Positions 42,948 to 50,984 of a DNA stretch of 64,000 bases are shown piece by piece. Location: NCBI GenBank assembly GCA_004555725.1, contig SFHC01000002.1:115644-179643 (forward strand), given 5' to 3'. A program made the translations under genes and the position numbers. Each line of letters opens with the position of its first letter. Position 1 is the stretch's first letter. This DNA comes from [Eubacterium] saphenum (GTDB taxonomy: Bacteria; Bacillota; Clostridia; Peptostreptococcales; Anaerovoracaceae). The notes below the pieces were generated by a model. That model did not search any database, was not told where the DNA came from, and saw only the letters and a list, made by a program, of their open reading frames with translations.

Positions 42948-44261
42948 TTAGTCCTCGAAAATCGTCTGTTCGCTTACTTCTGTAGTCAGAGCCTTCAGGG
43001 CTTTCTCTACGATATGACGGCGGAGTTCCTTCTCCTCTGCCGGATCCAGTTCCGGATTTCCAAGAGGATGCGGAATAGCTACAGCCGGAACGATTCTGTT
43101 CGCTCCTACTGTCATTGAAATCGGAGTGACTGTGCAGATATGAACAACCGGCAGTCCTGCTCTCTCAATTTCCTTAACCATCGTTGCACCGCAACGCGTA
43201 CAGGTTCCTCAGGTGGAGGTAAGAATAACTGCGTCTACGCCGTCATTCTTCAGTTTCTTGCCGATTTCTGCAGCAAATTTCTTTGCAGATGCAACTGCAG
43301 TTCCGTTACCTACTGTCGCATAGTATTTATTATGCAGTTTGCCGATCTTGCCTTCTTTTTCCATGTCACGCAGGACATCAACAGGCAGGACGCGGTCTGC
43401 GTCTTCATTTGCATAAACAGGGTCATATCCGCCGTGTGCAGTCTCATAAGTATCTGCGTTCAGGTCAGTAACGCCTGTAATGTCATATTCACCATAGTGT
43501 GAAGCGGAAGAACTCTCGATGTGGTCCGGATTTCCCTTAGGAACAATTCCGCCGGATGTAACCAGCGCGATTGTCGCCTTGGACAGATCCTTAACTGCCG
43601 GGTTCGGTGCCACACGGTCAAAGCTCGGCATCGGATACTCTGTTGTGAACGGCTTGTCAGCCAGTTTCTTCAGCAGCATCTCAACTGCACGCTCAGAACC
43701 TCTCTTCTTCTCAAAGAAGTTGACACGGATTCCGTTCGGCATATATCCCTCTTCGCAGGATGCGCCGATCTTCTCGCCCTTAGCGAGTTTCAGAACCAGA
43801 GGAGCCATCTTCTTCATAGCCGCTCTCATTCCTGCAGCGCTGTTCTTGGTCGCAACGATCAGAACCTTGTTCTTATACATGTCTGCGCCCGGGTTCTCCT
43901 CGAACATTCCGGTCAGAGACGGAACACCAAGCTCTTCCTGTACAGCAGCAGCCATTGTTCCGCATGCTACACCGTAACGTCCGGCATTGAATGCAGGGCC
44001 TGCGACAAATACGTCCGGCTTAAGCTCCTTGACCATCTCAAGGATGTCTGCTTTTGCTTTGTCAATATTTTCATTGAAGTAGGAGTCTCCGCAGACAATC
44101 GTTCCGACGATTTCTGCTTCATCTTTCAGTCCTGCCTGCAGGGCAAGTCCCGGTCCTACGACTTCTCCCGGTCTGCATTCAGCCGGGTAATCAGCCTTCT
44201 CCTCTCCGCCGATCTGAGCGAAGAACTGGTTGATGTAGTGAACGACTCTCAGTTTAGCCAT
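42948..44261 (-). CDS. grdB: Glycine reductase component B, selenoprotein subunit (in-frame UGA = Sec351)
   Basis: 437 residues with the TGA at 43209-43211 read as selenocysteine. It gives TSTUGTCTRCGATMVKEIERAG, the UxxCxxC motif of GrdB-type substrate-binding subunits. The part before reads VHYINQFFAQIGGEEKADYPAE and CGDSYFNENIDKAKADILEMVKELKPDVFVAGPAFNAGRYG, family hallmarks; the part after holds PVVHICTVTPISMTVGANRIVPAVAIPHPLGNP. With cleaved GrdE it forms protein B, which binds the amino substrate and transfers its carboxymethyl group to GrdA. Glycine is favoured by the riboswitch upstream; sarcosine or betaine cannot be excluded. GGGGAGG ribosome binding site, 16 bases after grdE. Confidence 0.96.
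43176..43206 (-). promoter_or_regulatory. SECIS-like hairpin after the grdB UGA
   Basis: Starting two bases after the UGA on the minus strand, AACC pairs with GGTT and, inside it, CGTTGC pairs with GCAACG around a GGT loop. The G-rich apical loop and position suit a bacterial SECIS read by SelB. Confidence 0.75.
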
Positions 44262-44277
44262 TTCTATTCCTCCCCTC

Positions 44278-45558
44278 TTATCTTGCGCTCAGTTTATTGA
44301 AGCCTGTCTCGTTGGTTGCGCCGGTGATAACCTGCAGCTCAACTTCCAGAGATCCGTCTTCACGCAGTGTATCTTCGCTTGCACCGGCAATCTTGTTGAT
44401 GAATGCCAGTGTTCCGATTACCTTGTCCATCTTAGGCAGGATGATCACTTCATTTGCGTTTCCGCCGGTTACTACTGCGTCTGCAGCCGGATCCGCGTCT
44501 GCCAGAGACTGAGACTTTCCGTCTCTTCCGGCATACTCGTCCGTAATGATAACGGTCTTAACGCCTTCAGCTTCGATCTTCTTGCAGTTCATGATCAGGT
44601 CTGTATCCGGGTTTCCGAATCCTTCCTGAGATACGATGACACCGTCCAGATCCAGCATCTTGCAGAGCTTTGCTGTGAAGTTGGAAGAACGCTCTTTGTC
44701 TGCAAGGTATACGTTCTCGTTTGTGATAATCTGGCAGACAAAGTTCAGAGTCTTTCCATGCTGTTTGAACAGATCATGGACAACCGGGTTGTTCTGATGA
44801 ACATATGTCGGGTTCTTGTCGCACGCGGATACGCAGTTTCCGGAAATGATTGCGCCGTCCATTACCTCTGTCGGGCTGAGCAGTGTCGGCAGAATCTTCT
44901 TCGCGTCAACGCCGTATACATATGTGTCGTGCAGAAGTCCCTGGCTCTGCAGCATCTGAACGTAAGCAACTCTCGGCAGATCCGGATATTTTTCAAGACC
45001 TTCCTTGATGGTGCAGGTTTCAAATACTTCTGTCTCATCCGGTGTCAGCTCTCTTGCCAGTTCGCCGATGTAAGATGCGACACGGAATCCTGCCATTCTT
45101 ACAGCTCTCTCATAATCATGCTGTTTGATTCCCTCAACCGGCTCCAGTACCATAACCAGGTTCTGTGTCTTGGAGAACGGTGTGTAGTCAGCTCCCGGAC
45201 CTGTCATATCAATGACGCCTTCCTGGAATCCGACGATCGGACCAGCTGTTACAACAGCCATTCCCTTCAGCGCGTATGTCTTTCCGGATCCGACTGTGTC
45301 AACCTTAGCAACAACGCCCGGGAATTCTCCGCCGTTTCCTTCAACCTTTACACGCGGCTCGATAACGTCCTTTACCGGTGTAATGCGGACTGATTCGCCC
45401 GGCTTAGCGATATCGAATTCTGCTGATTTGAGATGTTCATCTTCCAGTGCAGTTTTTCTCAGCTCATCCTTGTTTACATAAAGGACGCCGTCCTGAACCT
45501 TGGACTCATCTGCAAACTGGATATCTTTGATGTAGATATATCCCATTTCCAGTTTCAT
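44278..45558 (-). CDS. grdE: Glycine/sarcosine/betaine reductase component B proprotein
   Basis: 426 residues. The proprotein is cleaved at Asn241-Cys242 in IISGNCVSACDKNP, giving two subunits, the C-terminal one starting with a pyruvoyl-type carbonyl made from Cys242. That carbonyl binds the amino group of the substrate as a Schiff base. Other hallmarks: MGYIYIKDIQFAD, GIKQHDYERAVRMAGFRVASYIGE, HQNNPVVHDLF. Precedes grdB by 16 bases and follows grdX. AAAGGAGG ribosome binding site. Confidence 0.95.
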   Translation of the reverse strand: MKLEMGYIYIKDIQFADESKVQDGVLYVNKDELRKTALEDEHLKSAEFDIAKPGESVRITPVKDVIEPRVKVEGNGGEFPGVVAKVDTVGSGKTYALKGMAVVTAGPIVGFQEGVIDMTGPGADYTPFSKTQNLVMVLEPVEGIKQHDYERAVRMAGFRVASYIGELARELTPDETEVFETCTIKEGLEKYPDLPRVAYVQMLQSQGLLHDTYVYGVDAKKILPTLLSPTEVMDGAIISGNCVSACDKNPTYVHQNNPVVHDLFKQHGKTLNFVCQIITNENVYLADKERSSNFTAKLCKMLDLDGVIVSQEGFGNPDTDLIMNCKKIEAEGVKTVIITDEYAGRDGKSQSLADADPAADAVVTGGNANEVIILPKMDKVIGTLAFINKIAGASEDTLREDGSLEVELQVITGATNETGFNKLSAR

Positions 45559-45697
45559 ATCTGGTTCCCTCCTTTTACAGAAGATATAGCGTAATAGAAA
45601 TTAAGTGGCATGCGTTTAAGCTAACCAAAAATTAATCAACTGAATTAATACACACAATATTCTGGCCGTACGCGTCCCATATACGAATCCGCAGTAT

Positions 45698-46084
45698 CTA
45701 CAGCCATTCATCGGCAGATGACATTCCACTCTCAATCAATGTCATATCTACCAATTGGAAATCCTTATAAACCCCCGGTTTATACTTAAATGTGCGTTTC
45801 TCAAACTTGTCGCAAGTTTCAATCGCGCGCTCAATCAGCTCTATGGAGCGCACATCCCTGTTTCCGGTTTTCTTTCTGAGAAGAAGTGATTTATATGGCG
45901 TCTCGTTCGGCTTCACACTTCCGGACAGCGGATGCGTCAGGAGTTCATGTCCCTGCATGATCCACTCCATCGCCTCCTCCAGAAGTTCCCGGTAAGAAAC
46001 GTCCTTATAAACAACATCATGAGTTTCCCTGAACTTTTCATCGACCATCGGATTATTTGTAATTATGATATATCCAGCACTCAT
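45698..46084 (-). CDS. grdX: GrdX family protein
   Basis: 128 residues. IIITNNPMVDEKF at the start and MQGHELLTHPLSGSVKPNETPYKSLLL in the middle match GrdX, the short protein that leads most glycine reductase operons. Function unknown. GGAGGAG nine bases before the ATG. First gene after the glycine riboswitch, 139 bases ahead of grdE. Confidence 0.92.
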   Translation of the reverse strand: MSAGYIIITNNPMVDEKFRETHDVVYKDVSYRELLEEAMEWIMQGHELLTHPLSGSVKPNETPYKSLLLRKKTGNRDVRSIELIERAIETCDKFEKRTFKYKPGVYKDFQLVDMTLIESGMSSADEWL

Positions 46085-46164
46085 GATCCGTTCTCCTCCG
46101 CGCCTTCCAGCGCCACCTTTAACTCACAGAGGTCTCCCTCTGCGCTTCCGCACACCCGATGAAT

Positions 46165-46214
46165 AAAAAAGGGGGCGTCCCTGCAGAAATTCAAAAAACT
46201 TCTGCGGTCGTCCC
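46165..46214 (-). terminator. Riboswitch-controlled terminator ahead of grdX
   Basis: On the minus strand GGGACGACCGCAGAA can fold with TTCTGCAGGGACGCCCC, leaving a T-rich loop and a following CTTTTTT tract. It lies between the glycine aptamer and grdX, so the expected mode is read-through when glycine is bound. Confidence 0.8.
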
Positions 46215-46261
46215 TTCTGTCTGCAATGTGAAAGAGGATGCATCCTCCTGCATAGATCCAG

Positions 46262-46360
46262 AATCCAGTCCACTTTCCAGTCCTTTTACCTGAAAGTTTC
46301 ACAGCTTGCGCTGCTTGCCCCTTCGGCTGCCGCCCAGAGCGACGATCTCCCAGAAAGCAT
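46262..46360 (-). promoter_or_regulatory. Glycine riboswitch (apparently single aptamer)
   Basis: On the minus strand the core order is CTGGGAGATCG, GGCAGCCGAAGGGGCAAG, a short GCAGC/GCTGT hairpin, then AAACTTTCAGGTAAAAGGAC. These are the conserved segments of the glycine aptamer: GGGAG pairing with CTTTC, the GCCGAAGGGGCAA strand, and the 3' AAAGGAC. I see no second full aptamer; the 60 bases before grdX-side may hold the ghost-aptamer helix. Downstream is a terminator and then grdX. Confidence 0.92.
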
Positions 46361-46409
46361 CATCCCGTATTGCATAGTTTCAATCTATACCCCATCGGAT
46401 TTCACATTC

Positions 46410-46438
46410 ATAATATCAATTCGTTAATCTTTCGTCAA
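46410..46438 (-). promoter_or_regulatory. Promoter of the grd operon
   Basis: Minus strand TTGACG, 17-base spacer, TATTAT, 50 bases upstream of the riboswitch. Confidence 0.75.
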
Positions 46439-46463
46439 TGGATTTCCTCTGCGCAAAGATCAA

Positions 46464-46475
46464 TAATCATGATTA
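46464..46475. promoter_or_regulatory. 12-bp perfect palindrome upstream of the grd promoter
   Basis: TAATCATGATTA, centred about 65 bases before the expected transcript start. An identical copy precedes trxB (49044-49055). Candidate site for a shared activator. Confidence 0.5.
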
Positions 46476-46658
46476 ATTAAAACACTATTTTATTTTTGTA
46501 GAAACACACATAAATAACCTAAATAGTACATAATCGACAAACAATACGTTTCAATTCAGTCAATTCATGCTGCCGAGAAGGGTATTGCAGAAGCACCGTA
46601 TATGGGCGTTCATACCCGTTCTTATCCCATGTTCCTGCCTCGGCGTATGGATCGTCTC

Positions 46659-47285
46659 CTATACCAGGATCTGCGGATCATCCGGATGCAGGATCTGTAC
46701 GACCTGATCCTCCAGGATTTCCCAGATATTTCCGCAGACATGGAACGGAGACCATTCATCAATCTGGAAGATCCTCTCCCAGCTGTCGCGGATTTTTTTC
46801 TCCTCTTCCGGAAACATCCCGGCGTATTTCCCCTGCATAATCTGGAACCGACTCTCCACACCCAGCTGTTTCAGATGGCGGTGATAGGCCTCATCATCCG
46901 CTTCGTCCTCAGGAAGGTAAATCCTGTTCAAGACATAATCCCATTTCCCATCGTCAAAGAAACAGATCTTTTCTCTCAGAACATCCACCACATACACGAC
47001 TGTACCCTCGATCGGACGCAGACAGTTCTCTCTGCAGACCGAACACCATATCGGCGCATGTACATCATCCGGCTTTGGAACAATCTTTGCCACCCGTTCT
47101 GTAAGCCAGTCGTAGCTTTCCAGAAACAGCGGGGCAACATCCCCCAGATGCAGCTGCACATAAATGCGCTGATTAATGATTCTGCCATCTCTCTTCAGCT
47201 GCCCCAGGGTCTTGTCATTCTGCCGTGTATAGAGCCGGACCACCGGACGTCCGGTCAGTTCCTTAATCTGTTCTGCTGTAATCAT
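46659..47285 (-). CDS. DUF3841-like protein
   Basis: 208 residues from the ATG at 47285, supported by GGGAGGTG. Begins MITAEQIKELTGRPVVRLYTRQNDKTLGQLKRDGRI; a cysteine cluster WCSVCRENCLRP lies near the middle and could bind metal. The C-terminal half is rich in Glu, Trp and Phe. It looks like the DUF3841 family of unknown function. Between the thioredoxin genes and the grd promoter, same strand. A terminator-like hairpin (47307-47352) ends 22 bases before its start, so its own promoter is unclear. Confidence 0.65.
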   Translation of the reverse strand: MITAEQIKELTGRPVVRLYTRQNDKTLGQLKRDGRIINQRIYVQLHLGDVAPLFLESYDWLTERVAKIVPKPDDVHAPIWCSVCRENCLRPIEGTVVYVVDVLREKICFFDDGKWDYVLNRIYLPEDEADDEAYHRHLKQLGVESRFQIMQGKYAGMFPEEEKKIRDSWERIFQIDEWSPFHVCGNIWEILEDQVVQILHPDDPQILV

Positions 47286-47306
47286 CGCCGTCACCTCCCG
47301 ATGATG

Positions 47307-47352
47307 AAAAAGGGCTTTCTGCACCCCGTGCTGAAGGTGTGCGGAAAGCCCT
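47307..47352 (-). terminator. Terminator-like hairpin between trxA and the DUF3841 gene
   Basis: AGGGCTTTC / GAAAGCCCT plus inner GCAC / GTGC, followed on the minus strand by TTTTTC. Ends trxBA, or attenuates transcription into the DUF3841 gene whose ribosome binding site follows at once. Confidence 0.75.
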
Positions 47353-47513
47353 GATCATACTGATTTTACTGCGCTGATTCTACTGTGCCGCTTATAAATG
47401 CGCACGCGGAAGATTCTCTGCGTCATCCGCGAAAGGATCCTGTGCTGATTGACCCTGCCCGCCGTAACGAGCCGCAGACGCGGTGCTGTTCATCCTGCGC
47501 AAGAGACTCTGAA

Positions 47514-47834
47514 TTAGATGTACTTCTGAATCATCGCCTCGATGGATTCCGGTGTGCACTCGTCCTTTACGAGCTCCTCAACCTTTTCTCCATCCTTGTA
47601 GATTGCCATAACCGGCAGTCCCAGAACCTGCTGCTTGATTGCAGCGCGGCGTGCGTGTGTAGTGTTCAGGGATGCAAACTTCAGCTTGTCGCCATACTTG
47701 TCAGCAAACTCATGAACCTTTGGCATCAGAGCCATGCATGGCTGGCATCCGTCGCCGAAAAAGTCTACGAATACATATCCGTCCTTATAGTTCAGAACTT
47801 CTTCATCAAAATTTTTCTTATCGCACTCTACCAT
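47514..47834 (-). CDS. trxA: Thioredoxin with CQPC active site
   Basis: 106 residues from the ATG at 47834 (AGGAGG seven bases upstream). The active site is GDGCQPCMAL in place of the usual WCGPC; no tryptophan precedes it. LGLPVMAIYKDG keeps the cis-Pro. Clostridial thioredoxins that serve glycine reductase often depart from CGPC. It would re-reduce oxidised GrdA using electrons from TrxB. Cotranscribed 84 bases after trxB. Confidence 0.93.
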   Translation of the reverse strand: MVECDKKNFDEEVLNYKDGYVFVDFFGDGCQPCMALMPKVHEFADKYGDKLKFASLNTTHARRAAIKQQVLGLPVMAIYKDGEKVEELVKDECTPESIEAMIQKYI

Positions 47835-47918
47835 AATATTTCCTCCTGTATGTATAGATTGATATCTGACTGTTATCAATCTCAGTATCTCTGTAAATTC
47901 CCGATCTGCAATGCCGGA

Positions 47919-48863
47919 TTAATAATTCGACATGCTCTTCTCTACCTGAACGGCAGCAATTGCTCCGTCTGCAGCAGCTGTAACAACCTGGCGCAGGCTC
48001 TTTACGCGTACATCGCCGGCTGCGTATACACCCGGAATATTCGTGTGCATATCCTGATCGGTCGGAATATAGCCGCGCTCATCCATTTCCAGTCCGGTGC
48101 CTTCAAAGATCTTGGTGTTAGGAACCGTTCCGACAAATCCGAACAGGCCGAACATGCCGTCATCCGGATCTGCTTCAATCGTTGTAATCTCTCCTGTCTT
48201 GACATTCTTTACGTCCATGGAGGAAAGAAGTCCTTCGCCATGGAGCGCTACAACTACAGAATCCCACATGAAGTGGAGTTTCGGGTTCTTGAATGCCTTC
48301 TCCTGAACGTGCTTATCCGCGCGGAGCTCATCTCTTCTGTGGATAACCGTTACCTTGCGGGCAAACTTGGTCAGGTACATTGCCTCTTCAACTGCGGAAT
48401 TTCCGCCGCCTACTACATATACTTCAAAATCCTCAAAGAAGTTTGCGTCACAGGTTGCGCAGTAGGATACGCCTTTTCCTGTAAATACGCCTTCATTCTC
48501 ACATCCGATCGGGCGTGCATGCGCTCCGGAAGCGATAATAACGTTATGTGCTTTATAATCCTGCTTTACACCATGCAGAACTTTCACATCGCCATTCAGC
48601 TCTACGGACTGAATGCTGTCAGACGCTCTCTTTGCACCAAATCCCTCAGCCTGTTTTGCCATGCGGGCAACCAGCTCAGGACCAGGTTCTCCCTGGACAG
48701 CCTGTCCCGGATAGTTCTCGATGCTGTCTGTGATCGCGATCTGTCCGCCGTCCTGTCCTCTCTCCAAGATCAATGCATCCATCTGGCTTCTGCCGGCATA
48801 CAGACCAGCTGACAGTCCTGCCGGGCCTGCGCCAAGGATGACGACATCATAAATTTCTTCCAT
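47919..48863 (-). CDS. trxB: Thioredoxin reductase
   Basis: 314 residues from the ATG at 48863 (GGAGGTG); an upstream 33-codon extension has no such site. FAD site VVILGAGPAGLSAGLYAGR, redox pair CATCD, NADPH site GGGNSAVEEAMYL and C-terminal GVYAAGDVR. Moves electrons from NAD(P)H to TrxA and so to glycine reductase. Strong promoter with an inverted repeat between -35 and -10. Confidence 0.95.
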   Translation of the reverse strand: MEEIYDVVILGAGPAGLSAGLYAGRSQMDALILERGQDGGQIAITDSIENYPGQAVQGEPGPELVARMAKQAEGFGAKRASDSIQSVELNGDVKVLHGVKQDYKAHNVIIASGAHARPIGCENEGVFTGKGVSYCATCDANFFEDFEVYVVGGGNSAVEEAMYLTKFARKVTVIHRRDELRADKHVQEKAFKNPKLHFMWDSVVVALHGEGLLSSMDVKNVKTGEITTIEADPDDGMFGLFGFVGTVPNTKIFEGTGLEMDERGYIPTDQDMHTNIPGVYAAGDVRVKSLRQVVTAAADGAIAAVQVEKSMSNY

Positions 48864-48985
48864 ATTGCACCTCCATAGCACCGCATCTTTGCAGCGCCGT
48901 ATAAAATCCGATAGTCGATATCTCACAGCGTCCGGCGTCAGAGCAAACACCGGGTTCAGCATGCCGAAAATATCTGTCTAAGAAC

Positions 48986-49013
48986 ATTATATCGATTTTC
49001 TCGATATTGACAA
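48986..49013 (-). promoter_or_regulatory. Promoter of trxB-trxA with internal inverted repeat
   Basis: Minus strand TTGTCA, 16-base spacer, perfect TATAAT. Within it, 48989-49007 reads ATATCGA / TCGATAT around a five-base spacer, overlapping the -10, so a repressor site is plausible. Confidence 0.7.
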
Positions 49014-49043
49014 CCTTTTCAGAACAGTTCTTTGATAATTTTT

Positions 49044-49055
49044 TAATCATGATTA
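49044..49055. promoter_or_regulatory. 12-bp perfect palindrome upstream of the trxB promoter
   Basis: TAATCATGATTA, identical to 46464-46475, centred about 70 bases before the expected trxB start point and in the region shared with the divergent reductase gene. Confidence 0.5.
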
Positions 49056-49323
49056 TCATAGACAATTCCTATATTGTATTTTTGTTAACAATCAACAAAA
49101 TTGGTGAGCCCTCCCCTTGTCCCATATAGTTTTTTTATATTTTCAAACGGATTATTCCTTGCGCCTGTGCCTTTTGTCAGACGCTAAAAACCCTGCTGCG
49201 GGAAGGGAATAGGAATTATCAATTAGACATTTCAGAATCATTTGCTAATCTTAAATCAGATTAATACAGGCAGGGGGCAAGACTGACCCGTGCAAAAGCA
49301 TAAACTAAAAAGGAGAAAGCGTT

Positions 49324-50595
49324 ATGGCTGATTACAGAGAAATGTGGAAAGAACTCGGCATGGACGTCGAGAATCACGACAATCTGTGCGAGGTGCTTCC
49401 GCAGGCAATCGGAGACGTGTTCCTCTCACAGAAGAACCGCCCGGAAAAAATGGATTACTTTGATTTTGTCATTGCCGAGGTACACGGCGTGCGTCCGGCT
49501 GAGCTGAAAAAGTTCAGAGAGGAAGGCGGAAAAGTTTTCGGCACGTTCTGCACGTATGTTCCAGATGAAATCATCTTTGCGGCAGGCGGAATCGCAACCG
49601 GTCTCTGCGCAGGATCACAGTTCTGGGTTCCGGGAGGCGAACAGGTTCTTCCTGCCAATGTCTGTCCGCTGATCAAGGCCAGCGTCGGTGCCCGCCTGAC
49701 CAGAACCTGCCCGTTCTTCCGTCTTGCAGATATGTACATCGGCGAAACCACCTGCGACGGCAAGAAGAAAGCCTATGAGATTCTGGCGGAAGACGTTCCG
49801 ATGCACATCATGGATCTCCCGCAGATGAAGCGCCCGGAAGATGTCGACAAGTGGGCCGGCGAGATCAAGACTCTCCTTGCAAAGGTTGAGGAAGTCACAG
49901 GAAACAAGGTCACGGCTGCTGCTCTGAAGAAGAACATCCACCTGATTAACGAAAAGAGAAAAGCTCTGATGCGTCTGTACAAGCTGCGCCAGAACCCAGT
50001 CGTTCCTATCAGCGGAACGGATGTCCTCCTGATTTCACAGATTGCGTTCTACGATGATCCGGAACGCTTCACTCAGAAGGTCAACGAACTCTGCGACGAG
50101 CTCGATGAACGTGTGACAAAGGGCATCTCTGCTGTTCCGGAAGGCAGCAAGCGCATCATGATTACCGGAACCCCGATGGCAGTTCCAAACTGGAAGATGC
50201 ACAACATCATTGAAACCTCCGGCGCCGCAGTCGTCTGCGAAGAGACCTGCACCGGCACCCGCTACTTCGAGAATCTTGTCGACGAGTCCGGCGAGACCCT
50301 GGACGACATGATCCACGCACTGGCTGAGCGCTACATGAAGATCAACTGCGCATGCTTCACACCGAACACCGGAAGAATCGACGACATCAAGCGCCTCGCC
50401 AGAGACTATCACGCAGACGGCGTGATCGACATCCACCTGAAGTTCTGCACAACCTACGATGTAGAAGACTTCTTCGTCGAAAGAGAAATGAAGAAGGACG
50501 GCATGCCGTTCCTGGAGATCGAGACGGATTACACAGACAGCGACTCCCAGCAGCTGAAGACCAGAGTCGAGGCTTTCATCGAGATGCTGAGCTAG
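49324..50595 (+). CDS. Double-cubane-cluster reductase (HgdB/YjiM-like)
   Basis: 423 residues. 2-hydroxyacyl-CoA dehydratase D-like fold with single-subunit layout: GTFCTYVPDEIIFAAGGIATGLCAGSQ, VCPLIKASVGARLTRTCPFFRLADMYIGETTCDGKKKAYE, ITGTPMAVPNWK, VVCEETCTGTRYF, NCACFTPN and HLKFCTTYD. The many conserved cysteines fit the double [4Fe-4S] cubane of DCCP enzymes rather than an acyl-CoA dehydratase pair, as no partner subunit is present. Such enzymes reduce small molecules at low potential after ATP-driven activation. Substrate unknown. Followed by DUF3343 and the activase. AAAGGAG ribosome binding site. Confidence 0.85.
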   Translation: MADYREMWKELGMDVENHDNLCEVLPQAIGDVFLSQKNRPEKMDYFDFVIAEVHGVRPAELKKFREEGGKVFGTFCTYVPDEIIFAAGGIATGLCAGSQFWVPGGEQVLPANVCPLIKASVGARLTRTCPFFRLADMYIGETTCDGKKKAYEILAEDVPMHIMDLPQMKRPEDVDKWAGEIKTLLAKVEEVTGNKVTAAALKKNIHLINEKRKALMRLYKLRQNPVVPISGTDVLLISQIAFYDDPERFTQKVNELCDELDERVTKGISAVPEGSKRIMITGTPMAVPNWKMHNIIETSGAAVVCEETCTGTRYFENLVDESGETLDDMIHALAERYMKINCACFTPNTGRIDDIKRLARDYHADGVIDIHLKFCTTYDVEDFFVEREMKKDGMPFLEIETDYTDSDSQQLKTRVEAFIEMLS

Positions 50596-50727
50596 CGGAT
50601 CTGACAAATATTACGCGCAAGAAGAAACAGCCGGGTGTCTGCATCCGGCTGTTTTCTGCAGCCGCCCGCGCCATTTTCGCCCGGATCTTCCCAGAGCTGA
50701 GAACTGCCTGATACAGAAAGGATCTCT

Positions 50728-50982
50728 ATGGAAAACGAAAGAAAAGAACACTATTACATACTGTTTAAAAATCACACAGACGGAACCGCGATGTACCACG
50801 CCCTGAAAGCCGCCGGACTCTCGGCGCAGATCGCTCCGACGCCGCGCCAGCTCAGCGTCTGCTGCGGCGTCTCTCTGATTATTCAGCCAGAAGAAATTCC
50901 GGAAATAAAAAAAATCGCGGAAGAACAGAACCTGGAATATGTTAAGATAGAGGGCGTCAACAATCCATTTAAGAGGGGGTAA
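50728..50982 (+). CDS. DUF3343 putative Se/S carrier protein (copy 2)
   Basis: 84 residues. YYILFKNHTDGTAMYHALKAAGLSAQIAPTPRQLSVCCGVSLIIQPEEI matches DUF3343, with a CC pair at the conserved cysteine. It lies between the reductase and its activase, two bases before the latter, so it is cotranscribed. Copy 1 (39876-40115) sits with yedF; the two share the PTPRQLSVCCG / PVPRSISASCG layout but little else. Possibly carries selenium or sulfur to or from the reductase. Confidence 0.85.
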   Translation: MENERKEHYYILFKNHTDGTAMYHALKAAGLSAQIAPTPRQLSVCCGVSLIIQPEEIPEIKKIAEEQNLEYVKIEGVNNPFKRG

Positions 50983-50984
50983 CT

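Noticed and set aside
42948..44261. Two separate genes or a frameshifted/pseudogene grdB
   Set aside because: The two parts are in the same frame, separated only by one TGA, and the joined sequence gives UxxCxxC with a SECIS-like hairpin next to full Sec machinery.
46085..46302. 73-codon frame on the minus strand over the grd leader
   Set aside because: It covers the riboswitch and terminator, has no ribosome binding site and a composition unlike protein.
46262..46360. Tandem (two-aptamer) glycine riboswitch
   Set aside because: Only one copy of the GCCGAAGGGGCAA and AAAGGAC segments is present.
49082..49098. Rex-type redox operator TTGTTAACAATCAACAA
   Set aside because: Half-sites are close to Rex but one base short in spacing and not placed on a clear promoter; kept only as a weak possibility.
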